NCBI GenBank assembly: GCA_035352895.1
Contig: DAOPYN010000004.1
Coordinates: forward strand, 1-64,000
Direction: 5' to 3'
Length of the DNA: 64,000 nt
From: UBA5070 sp035352895
GTDB taxonomy: Bacteria > Fibrobacterota > Fibrobacteria > UBA5070
Part shown: piece by piece, positions 25,845 to 34,600 of the stretch
Numbering within the stretch: the stretch's first letter is position 1
Layout of the letters: each line of letters begins with the position of its first letter
Translations under genes and position numbers: made by a program
The notes under the pieces: generated by a model
The model's database searches: none
What the model was told of the DNA's origin: nothing
Seen by the model: the letters and a program-made list of their open reading frames with translations, nothing else

Positions 25845-26507
25845 CTATCTCCGGTGGGGTGGCGGGAACCGGCCCACCTCGCTGCCGCGGACCATTTTCG
25901 CGACGGGAACCGGATCCTTCCTGGCCAGCCAGCTCTCCACCAGGGTCCAGGTGAGCCGCTTGGTCCATTCCTCGGCGCGCATCTTGGCCGCACCGCGGTC
26001 GAACAGGCCCATCGCCCAGAAAGGATCCGTCGCGGGACTCCATCCATAGGCCACCCGACCGCGCGTGACCGTCCGGAAGACCGAAGCCGCGCGCCAGGCG
26101 TGGAAATCGGAGGTGACCACCACCACGGAATCCTGCCCCAAGGCGGCGAACACCGAGTCGGCCAACCGCGCCTCGTCCTGGGTGGACATGGATCGCGACC
26201 GCAGTTCCACGATCCGCGACCGCTCGGCCGAATCCAACTCGAGATCGTGGATCCATACCGTGGAGTAGTGGACATCGATCCCCACCGGCGAACCGGACAC
26301 GACGACGGTATCCACCCGCCCGGAGTGCAGAAGCTCCAAAGCATGCCGGACCCGCACGCCGTTGGGACCCTGCCCGTCCAACACGAAGGCGTAGCGGACC
26401 TTCGCGGGAGGCCCCTCTATCCGCAGACCCACCCTCCAGAGACTCGCCAGCGTCCAGGCTCCCATGGCCACCGCCACGAGGGCGATCACGCGCGTTCGAC
26501 CTCTCAT
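25845..26507 (-). CDS. DUF218 (YdcF/SanA-like) membrane-anchored protein
   Basis: A 220-residue protein with one N-terminal membrane helix (about 7-24) and a DUF218 fold: the strand RYAFVLDGQGPNG, HSGRVDTVVVSGSP, VVVVTSDFHAWRA and a C-terminal helix. Members are linked to envelope integrity or polysaccharide precursors; the biochemical activity is not established for this protein. The ATG overlaps the stop of the SpoIIE phosphatase by 4 bp, so it is the last gene of an overlapping operon. A second DUF218 gene stands at the head of the same operon. Confidence 0.8.
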   Translation of the reverse strand: MRGRTRVIALVAVAMGAWTLASLWRVGLRIEGPPAKVRYAFVLDGQGPNGVRVRHALELLHSGRVDTVVVSGSPVGIDVHYSTVWIHDLELDSAERSRIVELRSRSMSTQDEARLADSVFAALGQDSVVVVTSDFHAWRAASVFRTVTRGRVAYGWSPATDPFWAMGLFDRGAAKMRAEEWTKRLTWTLVESWLARKDPVPVAKMVRGSEVGRFPPPHRR

Positions 26508-28177
26508 GCACCCGCCGGCGGCTGGGATTCCAATCTCACCGTCACGGTGCTTCCACCGTCGTCGAACTGGACCTCCTGGGCGATGCGTCGGACCAGGAAG
26601 ACCCCTCGCCCGTGGTCCAGGCCCAACCGATCCGGATCGCGCGGATCGGGGAGGCTCGCCGGATCGAATCCGGGGCCTCCGTCGTGGACGGAAAACAGGC
26701 ATTCCTTGGGGGATGCCGACCACGCGCAGCACGCCTTCGCCTGGGGCCTGTCCTTCAGCCCGTGGAGCACGGCGTTGACGCAAAGCTCCGAGGCCACCAG
26801 TTGCACCCGCCGGATGTCGCGTGACTCCCAACCCAGATCGGACAGATTCCGCCTCAATCGTTCCACCAGCTCCCACCCTTCGTGGGCGGTGGAGAACCAG
26901 CGGATCTCGGGAGGGTCCTTGCGGGGCATCCTCCGGAGCACCGGCAACACCGGATCGCGCAGCGATCGGATGTCCAGCGCCAGGAAGGTGCGGTCGTCCT
27001 CGCGCCCTCCCTCCTCCTGGCCGGGATAGTCCAGCTCCACCCGGCCCAATTCGTCCAAGGGGCAGATGGAAAGGGCCGCGGGAAGACGGTCGACGAACGC
27101 CTCGTAGCCCAGACGGTGGCCCGCGCGGTTGGCCGTCTCGTAGTAGCCGTCCGTGAACATGCACAGCCGGTCGCCCGGGGCCAGCTGGATCTCCTCCTCC
27201 ACGTAGCCACCTTCGTCCACGATCCCCAGGAAGAGCCCCTTGCCTCCCAGCGTCCGTCGGGGCTGGCCCTCGCGGAGAAGCACCGGACGCGGATGGCTCG
27301 CCCTGCAGAAACGCAGGCGCAGGGTTTCCAGGTCGAGGACTCCCACGAAGGCCGTCACGTAGTGGCCCAGGATCAGGCTGCGCCGCAGGTCGCGGTTCAT
27401 CGCGCCGAAGATCACGGCGGTGTCCACACCGGCCTGGGCGTGGTTCAGGAAGCTCATGCGCACCAGTGCGGCTTCGAAGGCCGCAGGAAGCCCGTGCCCG
27501 GCCACGTCGGCCATGAAGATGGCCAGATGGGAATCGTCCAGCAGACAAAGGTCGTACAGATCGCCACCCACGGGCCGCGAAGGCAGGTACCTCACGTGGA
27601 ACTCCACGCCCGGAACGCGGGGCATCTCGTTGGGAAGCAAGGCCTGCTGGATCTCCCGGGCCATCTCCAGCTCGGATTGCAGGGCGTCCGTGAGATCGGC
27701 CAGCGCCACGTTGCGATCCACCAGGAGCTTGCGGGCGTGGGCCAGGGCGGTGATGTCGCGCAGACGCAGGATCCCCTCCGACCGCAGGCCTCGAGACCGG
27801 GCCAGACCGAAGATCTGCGCTTCCAGGACGCGGTCGTTCCATTCGATCTCGGCGGCGGAGACTTCCTTCCCCTCCAGGATGCCCGCGCGCAGGGATTCGG
27901 AAAGGATGTCCAGTACCGGGACGGATTCCGACAAGGGTTTGTCCAACAGGGTGTGGATGGGCTTTCCCGAAATGTCCGCGAAGGGTACGTTGGCCCGCAG
28001 GATCCGGAGGTTGGCGTCCACCACCACCATGGGATCCACATGGTCGAACACCCATTCCAGATGTTTCTTGGAACGGCGCACGCGCCCTCCCACGCGATAA
28101 ACGAGGATGGCCGAGGCCATCCCCACCAGCCCCCACAGAAGCGAGGCCGTTTCCAGGGGTGCCAGAGTCAAAGCCAC
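26504..28177 (-). CDS. PAS-SpoIIE phosphatase fused to an anti-sigma-type histidine-kinase domain
   Basis: A 557-residue regulator. An N-terminal membrane helix (about 10-30) is followed by a PAS domain (about 40-150), a short coiled coil, a SpoIIE/PP2C phosphatase (GGDLYD 204-209, MADVAGHG 222-229) and a C-terminal HATPase_c_2 domain (ASELCVNAVLHG, HDGGPGFDP, GRGVFLVRRI). The combination suggests both dephosphorylation and phosphorylation of an anti-sigma antagonist in a partner-switching pathway. A GTG at 28177 is used because it overlaps the acetyltransferase stop and includes the membrane helix; an ATG 19 codons on is possible. No antagonist gene is nearby. Confidence 0.85.
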   Translation of the reverse strand: MALTLAPLETASLLWGLVGMASAILVYRVGGRVRRSKKHLEWVFDHVDPMVVVDANLRILRANVPFADISGKPIHTLLDKPLSESVPVLDILSESLRAGILEGKEVSAAEIEWNDRVLEAQIFGLARSRGLRSEGILRLRDITALAHARKLLVDRNVALADLTDALQSELEMAREIQQALLPNEMPRVPGVEFHVRYLPSRPVGGDLYDLCLLDDSHLAIFMADVAGHGLPAAFEAALVRMSFLNHAQAGVDTAVIFGAMNRDLRRSLILGHYVTAFVGVLDLETLRLRFCRASHPRPVLLREGQPRRTLGGKGLFLGIVDEGGYVEEEIQLAPGDRLCMFTDGYYETANRAGHRLGYEAFVDRLPAALSICPLDELGRVELDYPGQEEGGREDDRTFLALDIRSLRDPVLPVLRRMPRKDPPEIRWFSTAHEGWELVERLRRNLSDLGWESRDIRRVQLVASELCVNAVLHGLKDRPQAKACCAWSASPKECLFSVHDGGPGFDPASLPDPRDPDRLGLDHGRGVFLVRRIAQEVQFDDGGSTVTVRLESQPPAGA

Positions 28178-28641
28178 TCTCCGGTGGGCAAGTCGGCCAG
28201 AAGCAGCAAGGCATCCTCGCCGTTGTCGGAATAGTAGCCGCGGCGGAGTCCCACCCTGCGATAGCCCAATCCCTCGTACAGACCGATGGCCGCGAGATTC
28301 CCCGCCCTCACCTCCAGGTGGGCGATCGCGCCTCCGCGTGCGGTGGCCCAACGGTGGGCGGCCAGGATCAGGCTCCGTGCCAGACCGAGCCTTCGGAAAG
28401 CGGGAGCCACCCCGATGGTCCCGATGGATAGCTCGTCGGCGGCAAGCCATGCGCACAGGTAGGCCGCAAGCTCCCCCGACATGGCGTCAACGACCCGACA
28501 GAATCCATCTTCGCCTCGATCCATTTCGTCGCGGAACTGCCCCTTGGTCCATGGACTTCCCTGGCAGACCGCATCCAGGGAGCAGACCGCCTGGAGGTCG
28601 CCGACCTCCATCGATCTTTGGCCGTTGGCCACGGCGATCAC
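28168..28641 (-). CDS. GNAT N-acetyltransferase, RimI-like
   Basis: A 157-residue acetyltransferase. The core shows the family landmarks: SPWTKGQFRDEM, IGTIGVAPAFRRLGLARSLI (the acetyl-CoA-binding R/Q-x-x-G-x-G/A loop) and LEVRAGNLAAIGLYEGLGYRRVGLRRGYY, which is close to RimI, the enzyme that acetylates ribosomal protein S18. The GTG at 28641 forms a GTGA overlap with the lipid kinase stop, so I prefer it over the ATG ten codons later. The 3' end overlaps the SpoIIE gene by 10 bp. TsaB and other partners are not nearby, so the substrate is uncertain. Confidence 0.85.
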   Translation of the reverse strand: MIAVANGQRSMEVGDLQAVCSLDAVCQGSPWTKGQFRDEMDRGEDGFCRVVDAMSGELAAYLCAWLAADELSIGTIGVAPAFRRLGLARSLILAAHRWATARGGAIAHLEVRAGNLAAIGLYEGLGYRRVGLRRGYYSDNGEDALLLLADLPTGEWL

Positions 28642-29636
28642 CGTCTTCCCGCCCCGGAGAGCACCTGTACGCGTCCCCAATGGACGACCTCCAGGCGTTT
28701 CCGATCCATGAGGTCCCGGCGTCCCTCTCCGTCCACCTGCAGGGCGTTGCGCCCATCCCAGGCGACCTCCAGACGGGAAGCGTGCCAATGGGGCATGCGC
28801 CGCAGGACCCATCGTTGGACGGAAGGGACCATGGCGGTGGAAAGCAGGGCCGGATAGGACCACAGACGCGGGAAAGTGAACAGGGTGAGGAGCCCATCGT
28901 CGCAGCGGGTCCCCATCGGGTGCAGGAGCCCGGAAGCATAGGAGGCGATGTTGAGCGCGACGAAGGCGCGACGTCCTCCCAGGGAGCGTTCCAGGATGGA
29001 GCCGTCGGCGAGGGTGGCCCGGAAGGAAAAGTCGGCGGGCAGGTGGCGCGCCAAGCTTCCGATCCCCGCGCGCACGTAGCGCAGCTTGTTGCCCGCGGTG
29101 CTGTGTGCGCCTTCGGACAGATTCCTGGAATGCCCGAACACCTCGGTGATCCAACCATCCACTCCAAACGACAGGTAATTGACCATGACCGCCCGACCAT
29201 CCACGTCCCAGAGGTCCAACGGACGGATCCGGTCCTCCAGAAGCAGAGCCAGAAGTCCGGACAGACCTTGTCTCTGGAACACCTTCAGGAGGTCCAGTTC
29301 CCGCGCCAGATCATTGCCGGTTCCCAACGGCACCACGCCCAACGCCGCATCCATACGCCCGCTGTGGCGGAGCCCCTCGAGGGCTTGACCGATGGTTCCA
29401 TCCCCGCCGGCGACCACCAGCCGCGAACAACCGCCCAGAAGTCGCCTGGCCTGGGCCGGCACGTCCCCGGGTGTGGTCTTCTCGATGACCACCTCGTCCA
29501 AGGGGACGCCCAAGCTCTGGAGGCTCGCCGGCAACTGTTCATGCACGTCCCGTCCCCGTCCGCTGCCGGAAACGGGATTGACGAGAAACGCGTATCGAGT
29601 CTTGACCCGAGTTCCTGCTGGAAGGATGGTGTTCAT
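28638..29636 (-). CDS. Diacylglycerol/lipid kinase family protein
   Basis: A 332-residue lipid kinase. GGDGT lies at 77-81 and PLGTGNDLAR at 102-111, the nucleotide-binding motifs of the DAGK catalytic domain. Further typical segments are NPVSGSGRG near residue 20 and NYLSFGVDGWI near 150. Such enzymes phosphorylate diacylglycerol or related lipids for phospholipid turnover; some make other lipid phosphates. The ATG overlaps the upstream DUF218 stop (ATGA), and the stop overlaps the acetyltransferase start. Confidence 0.9.
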   Translation of the reverse strand: MNTILPAGTRVKTRYAFLVNPVSGSGRGRDVHEQLPASLQSLGVPLDEVVIEKTTPGDVPAQARRLLGGCSRLVVAGGDGTIGQALEGLRHSGRMDAALGVVPLGTGNDLARELDLLKVFQRQGLSGLLALLLEDRIRPLDLWDVDGRAVMVNYLSFGVDGWITEVFGHSRNLSEGAHSTAGNKLRYVRAGIGSLARHLPADFSFRATLADGSILERSLGGRRAFVALNIASYASGLLHPMGTRCDDGLLTLFTFPRLWSYPALLSTAMVPSVQRWVLRRMPHWHASRLEVAWDGRNALQVDGEGRRDLMDRKRLEVVHWGRVQVLSGAGRR

Positions 29637-30268
29637 CGGCTGCTTCGCGCTAACGATACAACCTTGGAGGTCGCCTTGCGCCAGGCCATCTGCCAGAAAT
29701 TTGCGGCTCTGCCCGCATGTTCGCGCAAATGGTTCCCCCATCCCGCCGCCGCGTCCCGCCCCGCCACCACTCCCCAAGCCTCCCAGCCCAGCTCCCGAGC
29801 CAGCCAGAGCGACCTCGGCAGATGCCATTCCTGGCTCACCACCAGGATCCGCCCCGAGGGTTTCCCCAGGTTGAGGAAGGCATCCCGGGTACTCAACCCC
29901 TCCCGATCCAGAACCAGCCGCGCGGTATCGATCCCGTGTTCCTTCAGGTATCTCCTCATCGCCAGAGGTTCGTCGTATCCTCCATCGGCGGTTCCGGAAA
30001 GCACCAACCTCGCCTCGGGCCAGCGACGAGCCACCCACAGCGCCTCCTGGACACGTTGGCGCAACACCGGACTTGGTTTGCCGTTGCGCAACACGGAGGC
30101 ACCAGGCACCACCACGATTTCGGGAGCCTGGACGGAATCGAAGGGAATCATCCACCGGCTTCCCTGATGCAGCACCCAAAGGTCAGGCCCCAGGAAGGCA
30201 AGGCACAGGAGGGAGCCCAGCGTCACCGCCACGGTCCTGCGTCGAGTCCACTTCCCTGGCAGCTTCAT
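29633..30268 (-). CDS. DUF218 (SanA/YdcF-like) protein at the head of the operon
   Basis: A 211-residue protein. A basic N-terminus and one membrane helix (about 12-30) precede a DUF218 domain with EIVVVPGASVLRNGKPSPVL, ARLVLSGTADGGYDE and ILVVSQEWHLPRSLWLA, close to the SanA group. SanA-like proteins are associated with barrier function and envelope polysaccharide. It is the first of five overlapping genes (DUF218, lipid kinase, acetyltransferase, SpoIIE regulator, DUF218). Confidence 0.88.
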   Translation of the reverse strand: MKLPGKWTRRRTVAVTLGSLLCLAFLGPDLWVLHQGSRWMIPFDSVQAPEIVVVPGASVLRNGKPSPVLRQRVQEALWVARRWPEARLVLSGTADGGYDEPLAMRRYLKEHGIDTARLVLDREGLSTRDAFLNLGKPSGRILVVSQEWHLPRSLWLARELGWEAWGVVAGRDAAAGWGNHLREHAGRAANFWQMAWRKATSKVVSLARSSR

Positions 30269-30332
30269 TCTTGACCAATGTATCCTAAAACCGAGAAGCC
30301 GCGACCTTCAGGATCCACAGATCCGGATAGGT

Positions 30333-30857
30333 TCAGATCTTGTACTCGGCGACCCCACGGAAGGCGTCCTTTATCTGCATGTACTTGCGGGCCATCGCGC
30401 GGTTGGAGTCGCGTTCGGCCTGGGTGGTTTCGCGGACCACCTTGCCGGGAGTCCCCATCACCATCGACCCGGCGGGGATCCGCTTTCCAGGTGCCACCAG
30501 AGCGCCCGCCGCGATCACGCAATCGTCGCCGATCTCCGCCCCGTCCATCACGATGGATCCCATGCCCACCAGAACGTTGTTGCCCACCTTGCACGCGTGG
30601 ATGATCGCCGAATGGCCCACCACCACGTCCTCGCCCAGTTCCACGCCGTAGTTGTCGGCCAGATGGATCACCGCATTGTCCTGGATGTTGGAGCGGGCTC
30701 CGATCACGATGGTGTTGATGTCGGCGCGCAGCACGACGTTGTACCAGATGGACACGTCCTCGCCCAAGGTGACGCGGCCCGCCACATGGGCTCCAGGTGC
30801 GATCCAGGCTCCCTTGCCCAACACCGGAACGTGGCCCATGAAAGGATGGATCGACAT
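30333..30857 (-). CDS. Gamma-class carbonic anhydrase-like hexapeptide protein
   Basis: A 174-residue left-handed beta-helix protein. The zinc ligands of the gamma class are present: H65 in VIHLADN, H82 in VVGHSA and H87 in IIHACK. The hexapeptide repeats run through GDDCVIAAGALVAPGKRI, and a C-terminal helix (ERDSNRAMARKYMQIKDAF) follows. It may hydrate CO2 or act as an acyltransferase-like bystander; catalysis is not certain for all members. The ATG at 30857 has a GAGG site 8 bp upstream; a GTG four codons earlier is an alternative. Confidence 0.92.
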   Translation of the reverse strand: MSIHPFMGHVPVLGKGAWIAPGAHVAGRVTLGEDVSIWYNVVLRADINTIVIGARSNIQDNAVIHLADNYGVELGEDVVVGHSAIIHACKVGNNVLVGMGSIVMDGAEIGDDCVIAAGALVAPGKRIPAGSMVMGTPGKVVRETTQAERDSNRAMARKYMQIKDAFRGVAEYKI

Positions 30858-30978
30858 CGAAGACCTCACTTTGCTCGCGATTGGCGGTTACGGAAACATT
30901 GGAACGACGGGCAAAGATAGAAGATGGCAAGGTCCGGATTGAGGTCGGAATTGGAGCGCAAAACTACCCTTTGGGACC

Positions 30979-31842
30979 ATGAGCGACCCCTATTCTTCCC
31001 CCAGTGTTTCCACGAACACCCCTGGCCCAAGCTGGAAGCGTCGGTTGGGCTTCGTGCCTGGCATGGTGCGTTATCTGGGGACCGCAGCACTCCTGCAGTT
31101 GATCTTCTTCGCCATCTTGCGGGTCGCCTTGTTCTTGCGGGTACGCGAATTTGAAATTCCCACTTTCTTCGCGATGGTTTCGCCTGTCCTGTCGCTGGGA
31201 TTGGCCCCGTTGTTCTTCCGGCGATTCACTTCCACTCGTACTGCACTATTCACCGCGCTTGGATGCACTCTCGCGTGCCTGTATCTGCTGGTGCGTTTTG
31301 GTTATGCCTGGGTGGCTCAGTCCTATCACAGAACCAACGTGGAGCCGGTCCTGCGGCGATTCCACTACGTGGACCTGACCCAAGGAAACCAAGCCCCCCC
31401 GTCCATGGAATCCTACCTCCCCCTGGACACATCCAGGCTCGATTCGATGGACATGGGAGCCACCACCCTGACCTCGATCCGGCAAAACATCTCCGAGAAG
31501 CTTCACATCCGCTGCGACGCCACGGTGGAGGAAGCGATCCGCGCCTCGGCGGGGTTCGCCGCGTTCGACCTGGGGAGCAAGCGGGACGCGGAGCTTCTCT
31601 TCTGCGCCGGGACCATCGCCAGCCTGACCATTCCCAGCAACGACAGCGGCGTGTACCTGGATTCCCACCGTGTGGTCCTCGATATCGTCCTGCGCTCCAA
31701 AACCAGGATCTTCGAACAAATCAGGGGCGATATCGCGATCACCTTCTTCCCCGACACCGCCGTGTTCCGCATCCGCCACAATCGCGACAGCTTGCGCCGC
31801 TGGCGGGAGGATTCCGCGAAGGCCGCCTCCGCGAACCGCTAA
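30979..31842 (+). CDS. Membrane protein with C-terminal soluble domain, unknown function
   Basis: A 287-residue protein. Three hydrophobic helices occur at about 32-53, 63-80 and 88-111, followed by a soluble domain of about 170 residues. That domain includes FAAFDLGSKRDAELLFCAGTIA and ends FPDTAVFRIRHNRDSLRRW. I do not recognise the family. The gene stands alone between the divergent carbonic anhydrase gene and the converging rfbB gene, and a hairpin follows it. Confidence 0.75.
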   Translation: MSDPYSSPSVSTNTPGPSWKRRLGFVPGMVRYLGTAALLQLIFFAILRVALFLRVREFEIPTFFAMVSPVLSLGLAPLFFRRFTSTRTALFTALGCTLACLYLLVRFGYAWVAQSYHRTNVEPVLRRFHYVDLTQGNQAPPSMESYLPLDTSRLDSMDMGATTLTSIRQNISEKLHIRCDATVEEAIRASAGFAAFDLGSKRDAELLFCAGTIASLTIPSNDSGVYLDSHRVVLDIVLRSKTRIFEQIRGDIAITFFPDTAVFRIRHNRDSLRRWREDSAKAASANR

Positions 31843-31857
31843 TCGGAGCGCAAACAC

Positions 31858-31892
31858 AAAGGCGCCCGAGCGGTGTTCGCCCGGACGCCTTG
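31858..31892. terminator. Bidirectional terminator between the membrane protein gene and rfbB
   Basis: AAGGCG on the left pairs with CGCCTT on the right, and an inner CCCG pairs with CGGG around the loop. On the minus strand the stem is followed by a T-rich TTTGTGTTTG. It sits exactly between two converging genes, so it can serve both. Confidence 0.7.
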
Positions 31893-31913
31893 GACATTCC
31901 TTGCTGGCGAAAC

Positions 31914-32915
31914 CTAGCGGCCCAGCTTGGCGTACTTCTTTTCGGTGGCGTCCTTGGCCGGGCGCCACCAGGACTCGTTGGCCTTGTACCAGTCGATGGT
32001 GGCCTTCAAGCCATCGCGGAAGGCGGTGTAGCGCGGCTTCCAGCCCAGCTCGGTACGGAGCTTGGTGGCATCGATGGCGTAGCGCATGTCGTGGCCGGGG
32101 CGGTCGGAGACGTGCTCGTAGTCCTTGGGATCGTGGCCCATCAGTTCCAAGATGAGCTCGATCACTTCCTTGTTGTTCTTTTCGCCGTTGGCACCGATCA
32201 GGTAGGTTTCGCCGATCTTCCCCTTGGCGAGGATCTCCAACACCGCGCGGTTGTGGTCTTCCACGTGGATCCAGTCGCGGACGTTCTCCCCCTTGCCGTA
32301 GAGCTTGGGCTTGATCCCGTCGATCAGGTTGGTGATCTGGCGGGGGATGAACTTCTCCACGTGCTGGTAGGAGCCGTAGTTGTTGGAGCAGTTGGAGATG
32401 GTGGCCTGCACCTTGAACGAACGGACCCAGGCGCGCACCAGCATGTCGGAGCCGGCCTTGGTGCTGGAATAGGGGCTGGAGGGATTGTAGGGAGTGGTCT
32501 CGTGGAACTTGTCCGGGTCGTCCAGCTCCAGATCCCCGTAGACTTCGTCGGTGGAGATGTGGTGGTAGCGCTTCCCGTGCTTGCGGACGGCTTCCAGCAG
32601 CGTGTAGGTGCCGATCAGGTTGGTCTGCAGAAACGGGGACGGATCGTGGAGGGAATTGTCGTTGTGGCTTTCCGCCGCGAAGTGGACCACCGCGTCCACC
32701 TTGGCCACCAGGCTGTCCACCAGAGCGGCGTCGCAAATGTTGCCGTGCACGAACTGGTAGCGCGAAGTGGACTCCTCCGCGCGCAGGCTCTCGCGATTGC
32801 CCGCGTACGTCAGCAAGTCCAGATTGATGACGCTCCAGTCGGGCTTTTCAGCCAACACGAGCTTGACGAAGTTGCAACCGATGAAGCCGGCTCCGCCGGT
32901 GACAAGGATTTTCAT
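31914..32915 (-). CDS. rfbB: dTDP-glucose 4,6-dehydratase
   Basis: A 333-residue short-chain dehydrogenase that matches RmlB/RfbB over its length. It has the NAD-binding GGAGFIG start, HFAAESHNDNSL, the catalytic STDEVYG, YSSTKAGSD (YxxxK), NNYGSYQHVEKFIP and DRPGHDMRYAID. It turns dTDP-glucose into dTDP-4-keto-6-deoxyglucose, the step shared by rhamnose and other deoxysugar routes. It is alone: rmlA, rmlC and rmlD are not in the window, and the O-antigen cluster is 10 kb away. A MITE-like element lies just upstream. Confidence 0.96.
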   Translation of the reverse strand: MKILVTGGAGFIGCNFVKLVLAEKPDWSVINLDLLTYAGNRESLRAEESTSRYQFVHGNICDAALVDSLVAKVDAVVHFAAESHNDNSLHDPSPFLQTNLIGTYTLLEAVRKHGKRYHHISTDEVYGDLELDDPDKFHETTPYNPSSPYSSTKAGSDMLVRAWVRSFKVQATISNCSNNYGSYQHVEKFIPRQITNLIDGIKPKLYGKGENVRDWIHVEDHNRAVLEILAKGKIGETYLIGANGEKNNKEVIELILELMGHDPKDYEHVSDRPGHDMRYAIDATKLRTELGWKPRYTAFRDGLKATIDWYKANESWWRPAKDATEKKYAKLGR

Positions 32916-32957
32916 AGGCCTTCCAAGTTAATTCAGGAACGTCGTAAGTCGTTCAGC

Positions 32958-33121
32958 CTAGAGCCCGCGATAGGATGGGATGTAGCGCGCCCAGAACGCG
33001 CTGCAGATTGGCTTGGCGGGCGAGAAGGCGCACCCCTGTCAGGTGCGGCGACGAGCCCGTACGAGCCAAGATGTGGTGCGATCTGGGATGCGATACGCCC
33101 TAGGCTATTGCGGGTTCTAGG
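32958..33121. mobile_element. MITE-like palindromic element 2 (164 bp)
   Basis: The ends are CCTAGAGCCCGCGATAG and, reversed, CCTAGAACCCGCAATAG, two differences in 17 and nearly the same as element 1. The flanks are TTCAG and TTCAC, a near-perfect short duplication. The same apical stem CGCACC/GGTGCG stands at the centre (33029-33047). Most of the interior differs from element 1, yet arms still pair (GGCTtggcGGGC with GCCCgtacgaGCC). The right end abuts the stop codon of the next gene. Confidence 0.75.
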
Positions 33122-33122
33122 T

Positions 33123-34004
33123 TCACAGGCACAGAGATAGGCGGCCCGAAGGCGCCAGGCCGAGCGCCGTGTGCCAGCCCAGGCCCAGATCGATCGCCCA
33201 GGAATCGGAGGTCCAGCCGGCACCGAAGGAGGGCGCGGCTTCGGGTCTTCCCACCGGAAAGCCGGTGCGCAATCGAGCTCCTTCCCAGCGCGCCTCGAAA
33301 GCGACGGGAAACACGATGTCTTCGTCGGCAACCCAACGGACATCCGCCATGGGAACCAGCGTCCACCGCTCCAACCGGAAGGCCCAGCTTCCTCCTCCTT
33401 GGATCACCGCGGGAAGGTCCACCCAGGATCGGTCCGATCCGGCCAATCCGAGATTGGACGCCACGACCCCAAAGGCCCAAGGCCGGGATGGCTCGGCGAC
33501 TCGCAACCCCATCGAGCCCCAGCCCGCATAGGCGCTGGCATTGGACACCGCTTCCATGCCTCCGCCCAGCATGGCTCCCAGCTGCCAACCCTGCCAAGGA
33601 AGACGCACCGAAGCGCCTCCTTCCAGGGCCCAGGTGTAGGCGGAATAGTCGCCAGTGGGCCGATCCGTTTCCGATCGCCCTTCCAATCCGTCGAATCCCT
33701 CGTACCGCGCATGCCCCAGGAAAGACCATCTGCCCATGGGGGCCTGCCAGACCGCTTCCTGTCCCGAACCTTCGAACTTGGTGTACGACTCCATCCAGCC
33801 GATGCCGATCCAGGTGGAGGACACCGAATCCACCGCGGGATTCCCGGCCAGGTCGCTCCGGGAAACGCCACCTTGGGAAAAGGCCTGCGAAACCGGGCCG
33901 GCCGGTGCCTTCAGCAACTTGAAATCGGATCCCCCCAGAGGAAGGTCCAGAGGCGAGGCGAACAGATTCGCCAGGCCGGCAAGCACCAGGGCAGTTGCGT
34001 TCAT
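33123..34004 (-). CDS. PorV/PorQ-like outer-membrane beta-barrel protein
   Basis: A 293-residue protein with a short signal peptide (MNATALVLAGLANLFA) and alternating hydrophobic strands throughout, ending in a strand of the outer-membrane type (SGRLSLCL). The mature start FKLLKAPAGPVSQAFSQGG is reminiscent of the PorV/PorQ family (a motif like IPVGARATAMGGA), known in type IX secretion. That link is tentative. The ATG overlaps the stop of the YajQ-like gene (ATGA), an odd pairing of an outer-membrane protein with a cytoplasmic nucleotide-binding protein. Confidence 0.7.
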   Translation of the reverse strand: MNATALVLAGLANLFASPLDLPLGGSDFKLLKAPAGPVSQAFSQGGVSRSDLAGNPAVDSVSSTWIGIGWMESYTKFEGSGQEAVWQAPMGRWSFLGHARYEGFDGLEGRSETDRPTGDYSAYTWALEGGASVRLPWQGWQLGAMLGGGMEAVSNASAYAGWGSMGLRVAEPSRPWAFGVVASNLGLAGSDRSWVDLPAVIQGGGSWAFRLERWTLVPMADVRWVADEDIVFPVAFEARWEGARLRTGFPVGRPEAAPSFGAGWTSDSWAIDLGLGWHTALGLAPSGRLSLCL

Positions 34005-34495
34005 CCCTGGAAATTCGTGAATTGCAGGTCCACCGACCAGTCCCCCTTGCGCAACAAGGCCATGGCCTCCTGCAAATCGTCCTTGGATTTGCCCGTCACG
34101 CGCAGGTGGTCCCCCAGGATGGAGGCCTGGACCTTGATCTTGGAGTCCTTGATGGCCGCGGCCATCTTCTTGCCGTCGACCTGCGGAATGCCCGCCTTCA
34201 AGGTGGCCTCCTGACGCACGGTCATGTGACCGGCCGCCTGGATCTTGCCCCATTCCAGACCCTTGGTGCTCACCCCTCGCTTGATCAGCTTGTTGTCCAG
34301 GACATCCTTGAGCTGCTCCAGCTTGGGCTCGTCGTCGGCGGTCAACTTGAGCTTGTCGGCGTCGAAGTCGATCTCGCACTTGGAACCCTTGAAGTCGAAT
34401 CGGGTGGAAACCTCGCGCCGCGCCTGGTCGACGGCGTTGCGCACTTCCTGGGGATCGATCTTGGAAACGACATCGAAGGAGCAGTCTTTGGCCAT
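34001..34495 (-). CDS. YajQ-family nucleotide-binding protein
   Basis: A 164-residue protein matching UPF0234/YajQ from end to end: CSFDVVSKIDPQEVRNAVDQ at the start, STRFDFKGSKCEIDF, and GDHLRVTGKSKDDLQEAMALL near the end, with FTNF(Q/R) at the C-terminus. Members have two ferredoxin-like halves and bind nucleotides; some bind cyclic di-GMP and act with transcription factors. The size is typical. It overlaps the outer-membrane protein gene by 4 bp. Confidence 0.96.
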   Translation of the reverse strand: MAKDCSFDVVSKIDPQEVRNAVDQARREVSTRFDFKGSKCEIDFDADKLKLTADDEPKLEQLKDVLDNKLIKRGVSTKGLEWGKIQAAGHMTVRQEATLKAGIPQVDGKKMAAAIKDSKIKVQASILGDHLRVTGKSKDDLQEAMALLRKGDWSVDLQFTNFQG

Positions 34496-34549
34496 GGTCG
34501 CTCCAAATTAGCACTCCACCCGATCACGCGACCAGAAGCGGACCGGAAA

Positions 34550-34575
34550 CAAAAAAGCCCGGCAGTACCGGGCTT
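34550..34575 (-). terminator. Rho-independent terminator of sdhC
   Basis: AAGCCCGG (34555-34562) pairs with CCGGGCTT (34568-34575) around a 5-base loop. On the minus strand the stem is followed by a run of Ts. It lies 26 bp past the sdhC stop. Confidence 0.9.
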
Positions 34576-34600
34576 CGTGCGATTGGATCCTAGCGGCGGA

